Positions 35,609 through 47,385 of a stretch of 64,000 nt of DNA are shown here, in pieces. The first letter of the stretch is position 1. Each line of letters starts with the position of its first letter. The DNA lies in assembly GCA_036172665.1 (NCBI GenBank), contig CM069870.1, positions 59,520,212 to 59,584,211 on the forward strand, given 5' to 3'. A model generated the notes under the pieces. That model was not told where the DNA came from, made no database searches, and saw only the letters and a program-made list of their open reading frames with translations. The DNA comes from Prosopocoilus inquinatus. Lineage: Eukaryota; Arthropoda; Insecta; Coleoptera; Lucanidae. The translations under genes were made by a program, and so were the position numbers.

Positions 35609-36139
35609 GGTTTCGATATTTACCTCCATAATAACATTTTGACGTCTTTAAGACGAGTCGCTTGCAATTTGTAAGACAACGCGGAAACTGATATTGTGCT
35701 TCTCTTGTTTTAAAAGTTTACTCAATCATTTTCGCTAGGCGGTCAGGCGCAGGAGTGTATTCCTGCTGCACTTTATTATCGACTAAAACATGTAAGTTGT
35801 GGAGCCTCTTTTTATAGCTTTACGGTCCCTAAGTAAATTGAAGTTGTATGAGGCCCCTGGCCACTCATAGTGAAGATATAAATATTAAGCAGAAAGAGGA
35901 GATAAAAACTCAGATCTTCTCCACTGGTATTGTTTTAATAACGCTACATATAAGTAAATTGGTTGGTAGCACAACAAGAAGCGAGTTTACCTGGTTACGA
36001 TGTAAATGCAGAAGCGCACATCTAACATATGACAAATTCACATCTTTGTTGCCTTCAATGAAACCAAAAAAGAGGATATACAGAGAACATTCAGAAACGA
36101 AGAGAAGCATCAAAAATATAATCAAAAGAATACAAAGAC

Positions 36140-36375
36140 TATGAGAAAAAGAGCTGCGATGAAAGGGCACCTGAAAAGAATGACGGAATGAGCACAATTA
36201 TTTAAGGTAACAAAAAAAACAAGAGAAAGTTCGAGAAGATTAAGGCTTGAAGAAATTAAAAATGCAATGGTGACACACGGACAGAATTAAAAAAGAAACC
36301 TGCAGAAAGTGGGATGAAAGGGCAATTAAAATGGTCTGTAGACCAGCATTAAAAGTCAAAACCTAATAGTCACTA
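36140..36375 (+). pseudogene. Possible C-terminal RT fragment of a non-LTR element
   Basis: In shifting plus frames the translation gives MKGHLKRMTE, then TRESSRRLRLEEIKNAMV and later KWDERAIKMVCRPALKVK. The first two resemble the GHxxRM...GRPRxRWxDxIK tail of RTE-like reverse transcriptases. The match is weak and no catalytic RT motif is nearby. Confidence 0.25.
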
Positions 36376-38307
36376 TGACTATGAATAATATGCCCCAAAA
36401 GTAATTCAGTTCGTCACCTAACCGGTGTAGAAATGAGGTTTATGCTGAGGAAAATAACTTGTAGCACAGCCAGCAACTTCAGTCGTGACGAGTGCGGGTG
36501 TTAATTAATCGCGAAAAGAAGTGAGCGCCACCTAATCTTAACAGGAGATGAGGAGAGGATAGAAGGAACGGGAAATGACTCACTTTATGCAACAATCCAG
36601 AAGGTTAACCGTAACCAAAAGCCTGTAGGGGAACGGAAATTTGACAATAATAACTTGCATGAAAGAAAGAGCAACAGTCGCCAACACACTTGTCCTCCAC
36701 TCTCCACACTCCAAGAGCGAAGACGACGGGCTTTCAATCCTCCAAGGCCACATAAATCCCGCGTAATCTGAGGAAACCTCCAACTAGACTTCCTCCTTGT
36801 GAACTAACTTAGGACGACCATGACGCGAAATGCGGGTGCAACGCCCCTACCAACACCAACCAGACCCTTGGGATATCGCTAAATCACTGACGTGCTTCCG
36901 GGACGTTAAACGTTAATAAAACAAAACAAGTCGTGCCCCTTAATTTTCGAAGGAAAGGTTTGCAGAAACTGAAAATATCGTGACCTCAGCAGGAACCAAC
37001 GAACATCAGATGACGTATAGAAAGCCCAATAGCGTTAAAGGTCGAGACTGGACGTAATTGAATCTCTCCATTGAAATAACAGCCCGAAAAAAAATGTAAC
37101 TCTCATGCTCTAGTCAAGCAAAAAAAGTAGACGGCAGCGAACATTTTATGACTGAGGCAAGGACTTTAGGTCGAGAAGTAGGTCCGTCCTTGCGACGGTC
37201 ACATATTCCAGAGACGTGCGCTGTGTTGCAGCGGGCTCGCACATAAGCAACGTGTTTGTCCCGTCTATCTCAATTCGATTAAGCTATTTATAATATCTAA
37301 TTGGAAGCTGATTTATTTTTATAAATATCAAATAAATCTAGGTACTTAAAACTAACATACTAATATGTAAATAATCACGCAAATATTTAGTCACTGATTA
37401 AAGACCCACTCCGACGTACATGTTCGATGCTGCCTTCCAAACTAGTAGAAAAACAAATCAAGGTTATAGTTTGCCAGTTGAATCGTTTAGTGAATTTATG
37501 TGTGTCTAACCAATACGCTGCTGTATAACTGCAATGCTCACCTCACAAATAATTTATTGCAGAACGATCGCGGAAAGCTTCTCGATGATTCACTAAAATT
37601 TAGTATGAACAGCCGTAATATATTCATGGTCCGCTTCCTTTAAATTATTTTGTTAAAATGAATGAATCTTTGCTTTATTTATGACTGTATCGCCGCGTAG
37701 ACTAAAGAATTTAGTCAATTCTCACAGAAAATATGACCTGCACCTGCATACGCTTGCAAAAGCTGATGTAATTATTACTAAAAATTAAACCTCTGGACGA
37801 TAGTATTTATTTAAAGCCATAACAAAGTGCCGATGCATCGAGAATTTTACGATGTATTATGGCCGAGGTATTTTGAAACGGATGAAAAAAATTTGTCTTT
37901 GTGTTTTACGAAACCCAATTATTCAGTGACGGAGATAATGCAGAAAGAATTCTTTTTAAAGCAATAAGAAGCCGACGAGCTAGGCGCGGCATAAAACGTT
38001 TCACACAATTTCTAAATATTGCGCAATCGATGGTAAATGCGATTTAATCTCGATACACTGGTTGTTTTCCGAACCATAACAAGTTAGACTTTCTTTAGCA
38101 AATTGCTGTAAAGTTGTACCTGCGAATGAAACAACATAAAGAGCATTCTTCGACGTTACGTTCAGCTTGTCCTCAATTGCTGGATAAGGTAGTTTTGATA
38201 ATTTATGACATGACATCAGTTGTACAGAATATTTAGAAAAAGTCAAGGCTAAGTGAAATATCTCTTGGAGAAAGGAAAAAAAGTTATTTCTATGTCTGAA
38301 GCAGATG
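36376..38307. other. Unannotated sequence with a GC-richer patch
   Basis: A patch at about 36,460-36,930 is richer in G+C and ends GACGTTAAACGTTAATAAAA. It has the feel of a dispersed repeat, but no second copy lies in the window. The rest is AT-rich with no recognised element. Confidence 0.35.
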
Positions 38308-38315
38308 GTGATGAG

Positions 38316-40414
38316 TAAGCTTAGGATAATTATGCATCAAAAAACTTCAAAATATGCATGCACATATGCAATAAAATCATCAAAAATATGCACTTAAATT
38401 TGCATTAAAAATTAACTTTTATAGAATAAATAATATTTTTTATGTTACCACATTCTTCATTATTTTGCTACAAAAAAACAAAAACTTTTTTTTAATTCTA
38501 AATTATTTATTTAGTCGTTATTATAGAAACAAATTATAAATACATTTAACTACAACATGGTGTAACAAATTCTCAAAAGTAAATTTGCGCCTATTGTCGG
38601 CGAGAATATTTTTGTACTGAGAAAACACTCTCTCGACATCGCAGGACACTATTGGTACAAATTCGTATTTTACAACGTCATTGACACTTAAATGTTCGTT
38701 TTTTTCATTAAGGGTCGATTCATTTTGCAACACTTCACTTATATTCTTCAGTTGCTGATAGCCCGTATTCTTTGACAGCACATCGTTTAATTTATTGATA
38801 AAAACATTTTTCTTGAGTTTTGCTAAACCGTTAACTACATGTTCTACTATTTGAATGCTTTCTTGTAAAGATAGACCCTTAGCTTCTAGCTTGGAGATTG
38901 CACTCGAAATGCATGCCAGATTAGCTCGAATAAAAATTAAATCTTCTCGAATACCTTTTTTTCTCAGAATACTCTGTGCTTCTTCGATGCACTGCGCTTC
39001 CTCAGAGTCGAATTCATCAACAATTTTCTTCGCTATTTCAAAATTTTCAGCGTAATACACAGCAGCGTCGATCCTACTTCCCCATCTTGTAATGATTGGC
39101 GCAGGTGGAAGTGGAATGTCACCCGAAATTTCCCGAAACTTCTGAATACGACTTGGTGCCTTAAGGAAAATCTTTTTCACAGATGATATTAGCACATTAA
39201 CATTTGAATAAAGATTACGAACTAAATCAGCTACTCGATGTAAGCCATGTGCTAAACAGGTCACATGTATCATGTTTGGGTATAAAACCTGCAATCCCGG
39301 CATTGTTTTGCACATATATGGTGCAGCATCACTACAAACCGCTAGCACTTTTTCATATAAAATTCCAGACGGCCACAATAAACTTAAAGAATCGTTGAAA
39401 AAAGCAGCGACTGTTGAATGATTTACTTTGTCCAACTCTTTTAAAGTCAGCAGATATGATTTATTTTTTTCTTCAGGAACCCCTAATATACCAAACACAA
39501 AATTTCCTATGCATCTTTGTTCTTCATCGGTTGTTTCATCCAACGACACCCAAATAGAATGATCCTTTATTTTTGCTCTTAATTTATCCAATGTTAATGT
39601 ATACAATTCAGAAACATAATTATTTCTTAATGTCGATTCATCTGGAATATTTTGCTTTGTATACTTTTCCAAAAAATGGCAAAGAACTTCATTTTTTAAC
39701 TTAGCTAATGGGATGTCTGCGCAACTAAAAGCCTTACAAAGTTCTGCATTGAATTCTGAACGTTTAGGTCCAGGCGTCGGTAAATTAGAAATTAACACTT
39801 GCCGTTCGTTATTTCCCCTTTTGCGATTTTTGTTACTTGCATGCTTTCCGGTTTGAAGATGCTGCGTGACTTGAAACTTTTTGGTTGCCGTAACATGAAC
39901 CTCGCAGTATTTACAAAATAACAGACGCCCATCCGTTATAAAATCATCGTAGTCCTTCACAAACTGGTTTAAAATTGCACACACTTACACACTTTTTTTC
40001 TTTTGGAATCTTGAGAGATGTTAATCCTATTGCAATCAGCATACAACTACTGAAGGATGATGAAATTTTCTGCAGAATTTCCTGGTAAAATTAGAAAGAG
40101 AGCTACCCCATACTTGGAAATTCGTGGGATAATGTGCGGTCGCAGTAAACAATGGCGGTTTTCATACACTGTTAATCCTCTTATTATTTCCAAGTATTCT
40201 GATTTTGAAACACTGGTTGTTCAAATTGTCTGCTATAAAATGTCAGTTAGCACTTGGCAATAAGAAATAATCGCAAATTTGCAATTAAAACAAAAAACTG
40301 CAGGAAATTATGCATTAATGCCCTAAAAAGTTAAAATATGCATTTATGTATACAAATGTTCCAAATATGCATTTGCATATGCAATTATGCAAAGGCATAA
40401 TTATCCTAAGCCTA
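38316..40414 (-). mobile_element. hAT transposon with perfect 8-bp target duplication
   Basis: 2099 bp. The left end TAAGCTTAGGATAATTATGC and the right end (reverse complement) TAGGCTTAGGATAATTATGC form the inverted repeats. Both ends are flanked by GTGATGAG (38,308-38,315 and 40,415-40,422). Subterminal regions on both sides are full of ATATGCA/TGCATAT words, likely transposase-binding repeats. A long uninterrupted transposase frame fills the element. Perfect duplication plus intact ORF suggests a recent insertion. Confidence 0.95.
38521..39984 (-). CDS. hAT transposase, CGGBP1-like family, intact ORF
   Basis: 487 codons without interruption. The N-terminus has a BED-like zinc finger with Cys24, Cys27, His42 and His48. 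The family signature TRWGSRIDAAVYYAENFEI and LKAPSRIQKF are present; I recognise the arrangement from CGG-repeat-binding-protein-like hAT proteins, which derive from such transposases. Candidate RNase H-fold catalytic residues are Asp149 (WVSLDETTD), Asp219 (VCSDAAPYM) and Glu451 (SCDVERVFSQ); the CxxH motif is Cys243-His246 (VTCLAHGLHRV). The C-terminal dimerisation region is short but present. The ATG at 39,984 opens the protein a few residues before the zinc finger; the upstream sequence has no better start. The protein should bind the subterminal repeats and cut and paste this element and related MITEs; activity is inferred, not shown. Shorter than many hAT transposases, so an internal loss between the insertion domain and the C-terminus is possible. 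Confidence 0.92.
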   Translation of the reverse strand: MCAILNQFVKDYDDFITDGRLLFCKYCEVHVTATKKFQVTQHLQTGKHASNKNRKRGNNERQVLISNLPTPGPKRSEFNAELCKAFSCADIPLAKLKNEVLCHFLEKYTKQNIPDESTLRNNYVSELYTLTLDKLRAKIKDHSIWVSLDETTDEEQRCIGNFVFGILGVPEEKNKSYLLTLKELDKVNHSTVAAFFNDSLSLLWPSGILYEKVLAVCSDAAPYMCKTMPGLQVLYPNMIHVTCLAHGLHRVADLVRNLYSNVNVLISSVKKIFLKAPSRIQKFREISGDIPLPPAPIITRWGSRIDAAVYYAENFEIAKKIVDEFDSEEAQCIEEAQSILRKKGIREDLIFIRANLACISSAISKLEAKGLSLQESIQIVEHVVNGLAKLKKNVFINKLNDVLSKNTGYQQLKNISEVLQNESTLNEKNEHLSVNDVVKYEFVPIVSCDVERVFSQYKNILADNRRKFTFENLLHHVVVKCIYNLFL

Positions 40415-40422
40415 GTGATGAG

Positions 40423-40618
40423 CAAGAAAAAGAATTCAGGCCACTTGTACGGCGAACAGTACGAAAATTTAGTACTCGGACTGTACCAACCTCGCCTACA
40501 ACGTGCGAACGCTCGCAATGCACTCCTTCCCCTTCCAGTCAATATCAATTCTATGCATCGCATAGTACATTCGACGTAAAAAGCGTCCAACACTAAGTGG
40601 CCTGAATTCTTTTCCCTG
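40423..40618. mobile_element. hAT-type MITE, 196 bp, sharing target site with the hAT element
   Basis: The left end CAAGAAAAAGAATTCAGGCC and the right end (reverse complement) CAGGGAAAAGAATTCAGGCC are inverted repeats of about 24 bp with a hAT-like CA(G)G tip. GTGATGAG flanks it at 40,415-40,422 and 40,619-40,626. The terminal repeats differ from those of the neighbouring 2.1-kb hAT element, so the two belong to different families. The open frames at 40,346-40,596 are MITE sequence. A partial relative lies at 33,416-33,466. Confidence 0.88.
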
Positions 40619-40688
40619 GTGATGAGCAAATTAATTTTGACCAATTTCAATATTAAGGATGCTAATTGGGTCGCCAGGGTTTTTTTCT

Positions 40689-40890
40689 CGAAGGAAAATA
40701 AATCTGAAAAATCGACGAATTTTATTGCAATTACGGAAAATACCGGAACTGGATGGATATATGAATAGACAGTAATAACTTCCAGACGACAAGATCAAAG
40801 CTACGCAACGATTGCAAATCAAACGACGCCGAAACAATAATCCACAGTACAAGTGAAACAAAAGGACAAAAGCATCTCTTCGGGTTTAAA
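40689..40890 (+). repeat. Direct repeat D, copy 1
   Basis: Shares AGACGACAAGATCAAAG-like, GCCGAAACAATAATCCAC and AACAAAAGGGACAAAAG-like strings with 41,240-41,439 in the same order and orientation. The offset is about 550 bp. Confidence 0.75.
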
Positions 40891-40984
40891 ATCAGTGCAA
40901 ATCAAAACAACAAAGAAAAATAAGTCGACAAAAACACAAACAACTTATTACAACACTATTTATATTAACTTTGGATGAAGTATG

Positions 40985-41239
40985 ACGGCTGCCTGTTTAC
41001 AAATAAGGAAGAGGGCGTAACGACGTCGGTTGGACCTATCTGTATTGCTCGATTTAAAAGAGCAAGGGGGCGACGACAAATGCAGTCAGTGGAGACGGTC
41101 ATGGGGAAAATAATCTCTGCCTAGGAATCAGTTCACACACGTGCATCGGCTTACTTTGGGAGTAAATCCTAAAGATACGTTCTGACCAACACTAATTGAC
41201 TCGTTACTTGTTTCTCGTCTAAAAGGGATAGAAAAGTAC
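40985..41239 (+). repeat. Dispersed repeat E, copy 1
   Basis: Matches 54,812-55,095: ATGACGG, GAAGAGGGCG, GGGGAAAATAATC, then CCAACACTAATTGACTCGTT followed by AC. It lies between the two direct D copies. No coding motif. Confidence 0.7.
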
Positions 41240-41439
41240 TTACAAAAAAAATCTGAGATAATTGACGAATTTAATTCCAATTACGAGCGACTCTGGAACT
41301 AGATTTATGAATCGTCAGTAATAACTTGATACTTCCGCCTGACAAGATCAAAGCAACGCACTGATTGCAAGTCAAACGGAGCCGAAACAATAATCCACGG
41401 CACAAGAGAAACAAAAGGGACAAAAGTATCTCTCCGGGC
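41240..41439 (+). repeat. Direct repeat D, copy 2
   Basis: Second copy of the D sequence (TGACAAGATCAAAGCAACGC, GCCGAAACAATAATCCAC), ending CTCTCCGGG against CTCTTCGGG in copy 1. Confidence 0.75.
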
Positions 41440-41640
41440 GCCCTCCCCATTTACTTTGTACACGGAACCAGTCGCCTGCGACATCATTGTTTGGGTGTCT
41501 CGTCTCGGCCGGCGGATCTGAAATCGCCGCGACGCTCGAAAGAGGAAAGAATCGGGGGGGCCCCGATTTAAATCGGGGCATTGTATCGAAAGAGAACGCG
41601 ACGCCGACGCCGCGTGAAATATCGCCGGATGTGGAAGCGG
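41440..41640. other. CpG-rich island with 18-bp perfect palindrome
   Basis: About 200 bp rich in CpG within AT-rich DNA. CCCCGATTTAAATCGGGG at 41,561-41,578 is a perfect palindrome. A minus-strand open frame (41,305-41,838) crosses it but resembles no family I know and also covers the D repeat. A promoter or an old repeat end are both possible. Confidence 0.35.
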
Positions 41641-42315
41641 GATAATATCAAAGTAATTTTCTCTGAGTGAGGAGGTCCCTCCGACTGTATTGTACTCGAA
41701 TAAAGTCGGAGTTCGCGTGTGTTGTCTTGTTCTCTGATTTAGCACTATCTTAAGACAATATATTTGCGGAGATGTTGATAAATTTGCTTCCTCTGAAGTA
41801 AGTTTATTTACAGTTTCTGAAGGGAAATATAAAACCATGTCTCAATCTACAGCAAATATAATAAAATAATAATAATAGTGTCAGGGTTAGATTGTTTATA
41901 AAATAATTTAAAAATTACGGCGATAATTAACAGACTTAGCCCCGGTCTTTTCATCTCTGACTAACTTTAACCGTTGATTAATTCCTAGTAGAAACAATTG
42001 TTTCTATAATTGTAACTATGGGAATAGATTAACGATTTGAGTTAACTGTAGATGAAAATACACCGGTCCTTAGACTTTATGCATAAACAGTGTAAACGAA
42101 ATGACCTTCCAGTTACAAAACCCAGAACACAGCGAAAAACGACACGCGGGTTATGAAACTGGAACGCGAGAATCGCAAGTATTTCGCGATCTCAGGGTTA
42201 TTTCGCGACCAAGTTAATTAAGCAGATTTTTATGAACAAGCCCGTATAAATAATCCGAGCCGAATTCGCAATTTTAATCGTTAACTAAATCTTTAGTTCG
42301 ATTTATATCGATCAA
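41641..42315. other. Unannotated AT-rich sequence
   Basis: Nothing recognised. Confidence 0.4.
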
Positions 42316-42316
42316 T

Positions 42317-42443
42317 TTTAAGTTGTCCTCAGAAGACCATGAAGATAAGTCATGCCAGAAAATGAGGTTCCAATATTATGATGTGATAGGTATTATGAAT
42401 CTATCACGTTTAAAATTCCATGGTCTTCTGACGATGACTTTAA
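42317..42443. repeat. Short foldback element
   Basis: The left arm contains TCCTCAGAAGACCATG and the right arm CATGGTCTTCTGACGA, its near-complement; arms are about 25 bp and roughly 75 bp apart. A GTGGCGTAGCTAAAATTCAT string behind it (from 42,484) resembles widespread MITE ends but has no partner here. Confidence 0.55.
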
Positions 42444-45400
42444 ACCAGAGTACTTGATACTTATTCTTTGCTTTGTCGCCTTAGTGGCGTAGCTAAAATT
42501 CATGGGGCCTCGGTGCAAAATATTCACTGGGGGGGCTTCACTAAAGCATACAACATGGTTATAGAATATTGATTGTTGATTGAATTGCAAATCAATCGTT
42601 TAAATAACGTGTCTTCAATTAAATTCCTAGTTGAAATTAAAATTGTATTGGCTGATGGTTAATTGCGCTTAATTAGGGGGCTAATTATTTACTTTGGATA
42701 GGACAGCAACCGAATCACTTATTTGAGAAACATCACGTATCCATTTTAGGTTTTCAACGAAAATTGGAAAAGTTCTGTGAAGAAAACCCACGTGCTCGAT
42801 GTATCTTGGGTTAGCTGCATACCTCGATAATAGATTAAGATACGTAACCTCTTTCGATTGAAGTAGTTTTTTATTTTTTTCTCAAAAGTTGCTGCAATGG
42901 ACTTGAGGTGTTTCTCAAATAACCGTTTGAATTGCAGTTTTACTTACAACCTAATTTTAATCGTCAATATCGTCAATTTAATACAGGATCTTCTTCACAA
43001 TTAGTCTATTTGTTATTCTCCACTGGCGTATGCTAGTACACACTTTTTCAAGTAATCTACTTTGGCGCAGCCAGAATTCTTTGAAAAATCTGTCAATAGG
43101 ATTCATACTTATTCAAACTGACATAACACGCAAAGATTTCAGGCTGTGTTGAATCATATTTTGCCAAAACATATCCAACCAACTTAATGCTAAAGAAAAT
43201 TCTTAGGCCACTAGAGAACTTCTCGATTGAACATCATTTTTTTTTATCCTTCTTACCGTTTTTCATTTCTCTGTTGAACGACTTCTTTTCCTTTGATCAT
43301 ACCATACCTTCTTTAATAGAATCTCTTCTGAGTTTATTGACATTGAACGAGTTTTTATATTCTGCTTCAGTCAATTTTTGTATCTAATTATTATTAATGG
43401 GATGGTCTTAAATGATAAAATAGCTTCTCCTCTCTTATCCTAATCGAGATTGCTGCAAGCTAATTCCGCCCTTATTAAGGCTGGAGTAAGGGTTACAAAA
43501 CTATCAGTCATATCAATTAGCTTGTACTAGAAAGGAAAACCTGGAGATATTCTTGGTCTGGCACTCTTGATTTTAGAATTTGGATTCCAGTACTTTATCG
43601 AATTCCCCTAGATTCTTATCCGTCTTCGATCTTCATTAATTATTGATACAAGTGGTACTTATATACCTACATGTAACGTTTTGCGAGTAGCAATCACACT
43701 TTAAACAACGTCTCTTAAGTACTTAATTTAATTTCTTAATTATGTCAGTTTCATTAGCTGTACATACATATTTTTTCATTAAATAAAAACACAAAGAATT
43801 TATAATTTGAGAAATTCTAGTTTCGCCTACAATCCATCGAGTTTATTTAAAGTCAGACAATACTCTTAAGTAACTTAAATAAAAACAACTTGGTCGACAG
43901 AGGCGGGTTCGATTCGGGCAAGAGGCACCGTCGATTTAATATAGTTAAACGATACGCACGCTAAAGAAGTGTTTGCCATATTTATTAATGTTGCGCAAAA
44001 TGTGCGGAATAATTATTAAGATGCGCCCGCATTGTTGACCGACTTGCTTGCGGTTCGCGTTCGTTTTTAAATCGTTTAAAAGCTCTACCTACGCCCCTAC
44101 AACCCGAAAGTCTCTGCGCGACATGGTTAAAGCGCAGAAACCTTCTCGTGTAGTTAGTTAATAACAAGAAAATTAATTCCAGGAGAAATTTAATTTGCTT
44201 TTAGATAAGATACTAACAGAGGAAATTTAATAACTTCACAAAATCTCAATATTTTCAAATGAAAAAAATGAAATTTGGTAATATCCTTCGTCGTAACACG
44301 GAATTATTCATGACCTTAAACGTATGAAAACGTTTCACATTTCACAATATTAAGGAGAACATTCTCAATAGTCTTCAGCCAGTACAACTCTTTCATATGT
44401 AAAATGCTAGTGTGAGCTTGCTGTAGAGTCTATAAATTATAAAAATGTCAGCGTACATTATTATTTGAATGTGGAATTTTCAATTACTGATGTGAAATTT
44501 ATAAGGAAAGCCCAGGTTAGTCCAACTTAATAAGATAAAAATGCGAAAGTAAGCAGTACAGACGACGGCGATGTACCGCAATTTTATTAAAAGCGTTCAT
44601 TTTGCAACGCGCATGAAACATCCAGCATCGGAGGCCTTCTTTTGTACGCGCGAAGATTTATGTGTTTCTCCGGACGAGTTAGCGCAAAATTTATTCTGAC
44701 ATGATGAATTGCGCGGAAAGTTTGTTTAACGTAAAAATCTCAAATCTGCGAATTGCAGTGCTTGTTACGACCAAAATCCATCCGACCGAGTTCATTGAAG
44801 TCGGATTACGGAACAGAAAGCGACAAGCTCCGAGAAAAATGGTGAAATAATGAAAGCATACACTTTGGAAACTCCTGTTGAAATTTGGTGGCAAGTCTGC
44901 GCTGTTTTTCATCAGCCGTTGTTCCGGCAGATCAGTTGACGAAGGGCGAGGTCTACAATGACTTAGTTGAGTATTGAAGGTCGTAGCAGTGTTCCCAATA
45001 TACCTCAAACCTGCTTAGTTCGCTTAGAACGCTCAGGATATATGTTTCATCAATATTTACTATCGTACGTTTGTAACGTTCACGGCTGTGCAAAAGCTTG
45101 ATAAAAGATCCCTCGAAGCGAAGTCGGTTGACACATCTGGGTTCAGACGTTGGTAATGACAATGTATATGTTCCGTAATAGTGCCCGTTCAGAAGAGACG
45201 GCGTGGGAAGAAAAGAATAGTGCGTTGCCCGGTTAGGTGTTACTAAAAAGCGGCTTAGGCAACACGGTATAGTTAGGGTGTATACGTCCGGGAAATTGCA
45301 ACCCCAATGACCTCAGAAAGGCACAATTCCCAAGAACTTGCTCTTATCGTTTGAAAAATCACCCCTTACAGGTGTGATTAATTTTATAACCTGTACGTAA

Positions 45401-45869
45401 TTAAAGATCACAAGCAAGGAAATCAAATAAAGTGGTTCACACCTTTTTGTACCAGTACTGGCTCTGTTCGAACTACGTTTCCTTATTTAACTGAAAGGTA
45501 TTAGTAATAACCACCGGTAATTTTGTTTGATTATTTTTAGCCGACGCGACGGACTATTTTGGGGTTTCGTTAATCTTGTCTCATTTTTTTAGATATACGT
45601 CTATTAAGTACATAGTGATGTTTTGCTGCGTCGATTTACTGCTTTGAATGCCCGAGTATGAAGTTACCCTTGGAAGTTACTCCTGAAAGTTTTCCGAATT
45701 TCGGCGCACGCTGTGAATCTTGGAAGTCGGTTTTACAGTAGCATAGTAATTAGCTCCCTGGCGCCTTTGAATTTGATTTGACTTTCCCCTTTCTCCATCT
45801 GAGTACTAGCTCGGGACAGTTGACAGACTCTTTCGGCGCTAACTTGCCACCGTTTTCGCTAAGTAATCA
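42444..45869. other. Long stretch without recognised features
   Basis: More than 3 kb without recognised element or gene. The part at about 44,550-45,250 is less AT-rich and may be unique host sequence. Open frames at 43,187, 43,985 and 44,691 have no family motif. Confidence 0.4.
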
Positions 45870-46890
45870 GTGGCTGGAGGTAGCCTATTCACCAAAATAG
45901 CCACTTCTGTATACAGGGATTTTGAAATGCGAAGTATGTTCACGACTGATCAATTAAGGAATCAATTCTTTAACTGGGCTTCAGTTAACAGAAGAATTTT
46001 CTTATTGAAATGCAAGAGAAGAGAAATTTTTACAAACCACATCACTAATGGTATCAAGAACATTACTTCATTAATTCAATCGGACAGTAGTTTATCGGGA
46101 CAAAACGACAATTTCAATATCAGGTTAAGGAAGAAAATTCTTAACTTAGAAATTAAAATTACTTGCAATGAAATTTTTAAATTGAATCAAAAGTTGAAAA
46201 TAGTTTTTCTAGAAGTTAAAGATTTAATTACAAATGAAACTTACATGAATTTTCTCAATATCAAAATTCTTTTTATAATAAAAAAAATTCAAAGAAATTA
46301 AGGATAGTAACATTCGAAAATTCAATAAGTTGAAATCTGATCAAATTCTTAAAAGTTGATTCTAATTGGTTTTAAAATATAAGCTCTACTAACATTCAAC
46401 CTGAATTTTCGATTTTTTTTGCACTTGGAAAAAAATTTTGCATTACTCCTTCACTTATTGATGTTCAGATAAAGAAATGAGAATCTATCATTTCCTGTCA
46501 TGAGGAAAAAGGTCGTAGTCATCTTAGGTCACTTTTAACTAACATAATCACTAATTATGTACCTAAGAAGAATCAAAATGATAATTCTAATTTAAGACAA
46601 GTTTACTATGATTGTAAGAAATTTTTAAAAGAAAATATCAATTAACTATTAATAAAATCAGATAAAGGTAATGTGACAGTTGCTTTAAACAAAGATGATT
46701 ACGTTAATAAATCTTTGGATTTGTTAAATAATGTCAACTATTATCAATCAGATTTTAAAAAGAGACCCTACTGGTTCATTTGAAAAGAAAGCCAATCAAA
46801 TTATTTCTGAATTAAAGACTGTTAATATGATAGGCGAAGAGACAGCTAAGTCATTAAAGAATTATTCCTCTTGTTATCCAAGATATTATG
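45870..46890 (+). pseudogene. PLE protein, N-terminal region and RT fingers
   Basis: An open frame of 143 codons from 45,870 (MAGGSLFTKIATSVYRDFEM) gives the lysine-rich N-terminal region. After several stops, LIKSDKGNVTVALNKDDY (near 46,650), FEKKANQIISELKTV and NYSSCYPRYYG (ending at the retrozyme insertion) are the conserved PLE RT fingers leading to the GLPKIHK motif, whose remainder follows the insertion. Confidence 0.85.
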
Positions 46891-47073
46891 AACATATAAA
46901 ATAGCGACATCTTACTATCGCTTTTTGACCTAACATTGCAGTAGGATAGACAATTGAAGCGGGATTTGCTCCTAATGAGTCCCCCATGCAAGGCGGCCAT
47001 GCTTGCTGTCAAAGCATAATGAAAGATTTTAGAAAAATTTTTGTGCAAATCGTTTTTGATTGCAGTGAGAACC

Positions 47074-47138
47074 TCGAGCAGCCTCTGGACAGCTGTTTCA
47101 GCCCTGCTTGGGGCTTCTTCAGCAGAAACGTAGCTCGA
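47074..47138 (-). ncRNA. Type I hammerhead ribozyme, retrozyme unit 1
   Basis: Reverse complement of the plus-strand copy at 47,553-47,617 with the same core (CTGAAGA, GAAA, GTC) and helices. The predicted cut lies between plus positions 47,088 and 47,087. Confidence 0.88.
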
Positions 47139-47385
47139 CATTCCCACTGCAGACCAAAAACGACTTGCCCAATTTATTCGCAAATGCGATGTAAGAATGA
47201 TGAACATATAAAATAGCGACATCTTACTATCACTTTTTGACCTAACATTGCAGTAGAATAGACAAATTGAAGCGGGATTTGCTCCTAATGAGTCCCCCAT
47301 GCAAGGCGGCCATGCTTGCTGTCAAAGCATAATGAAAGATTTTAGAAAAAATTTGTGCAAATCGTTTTTGATTGCAGTGAGAACC

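Noticed and set aside
41305..41838. 177-codon minus-strand open frame
   Set aside because: It spans the D repeat and the CpG island; no recognisable domain, no start context or conservation visible.
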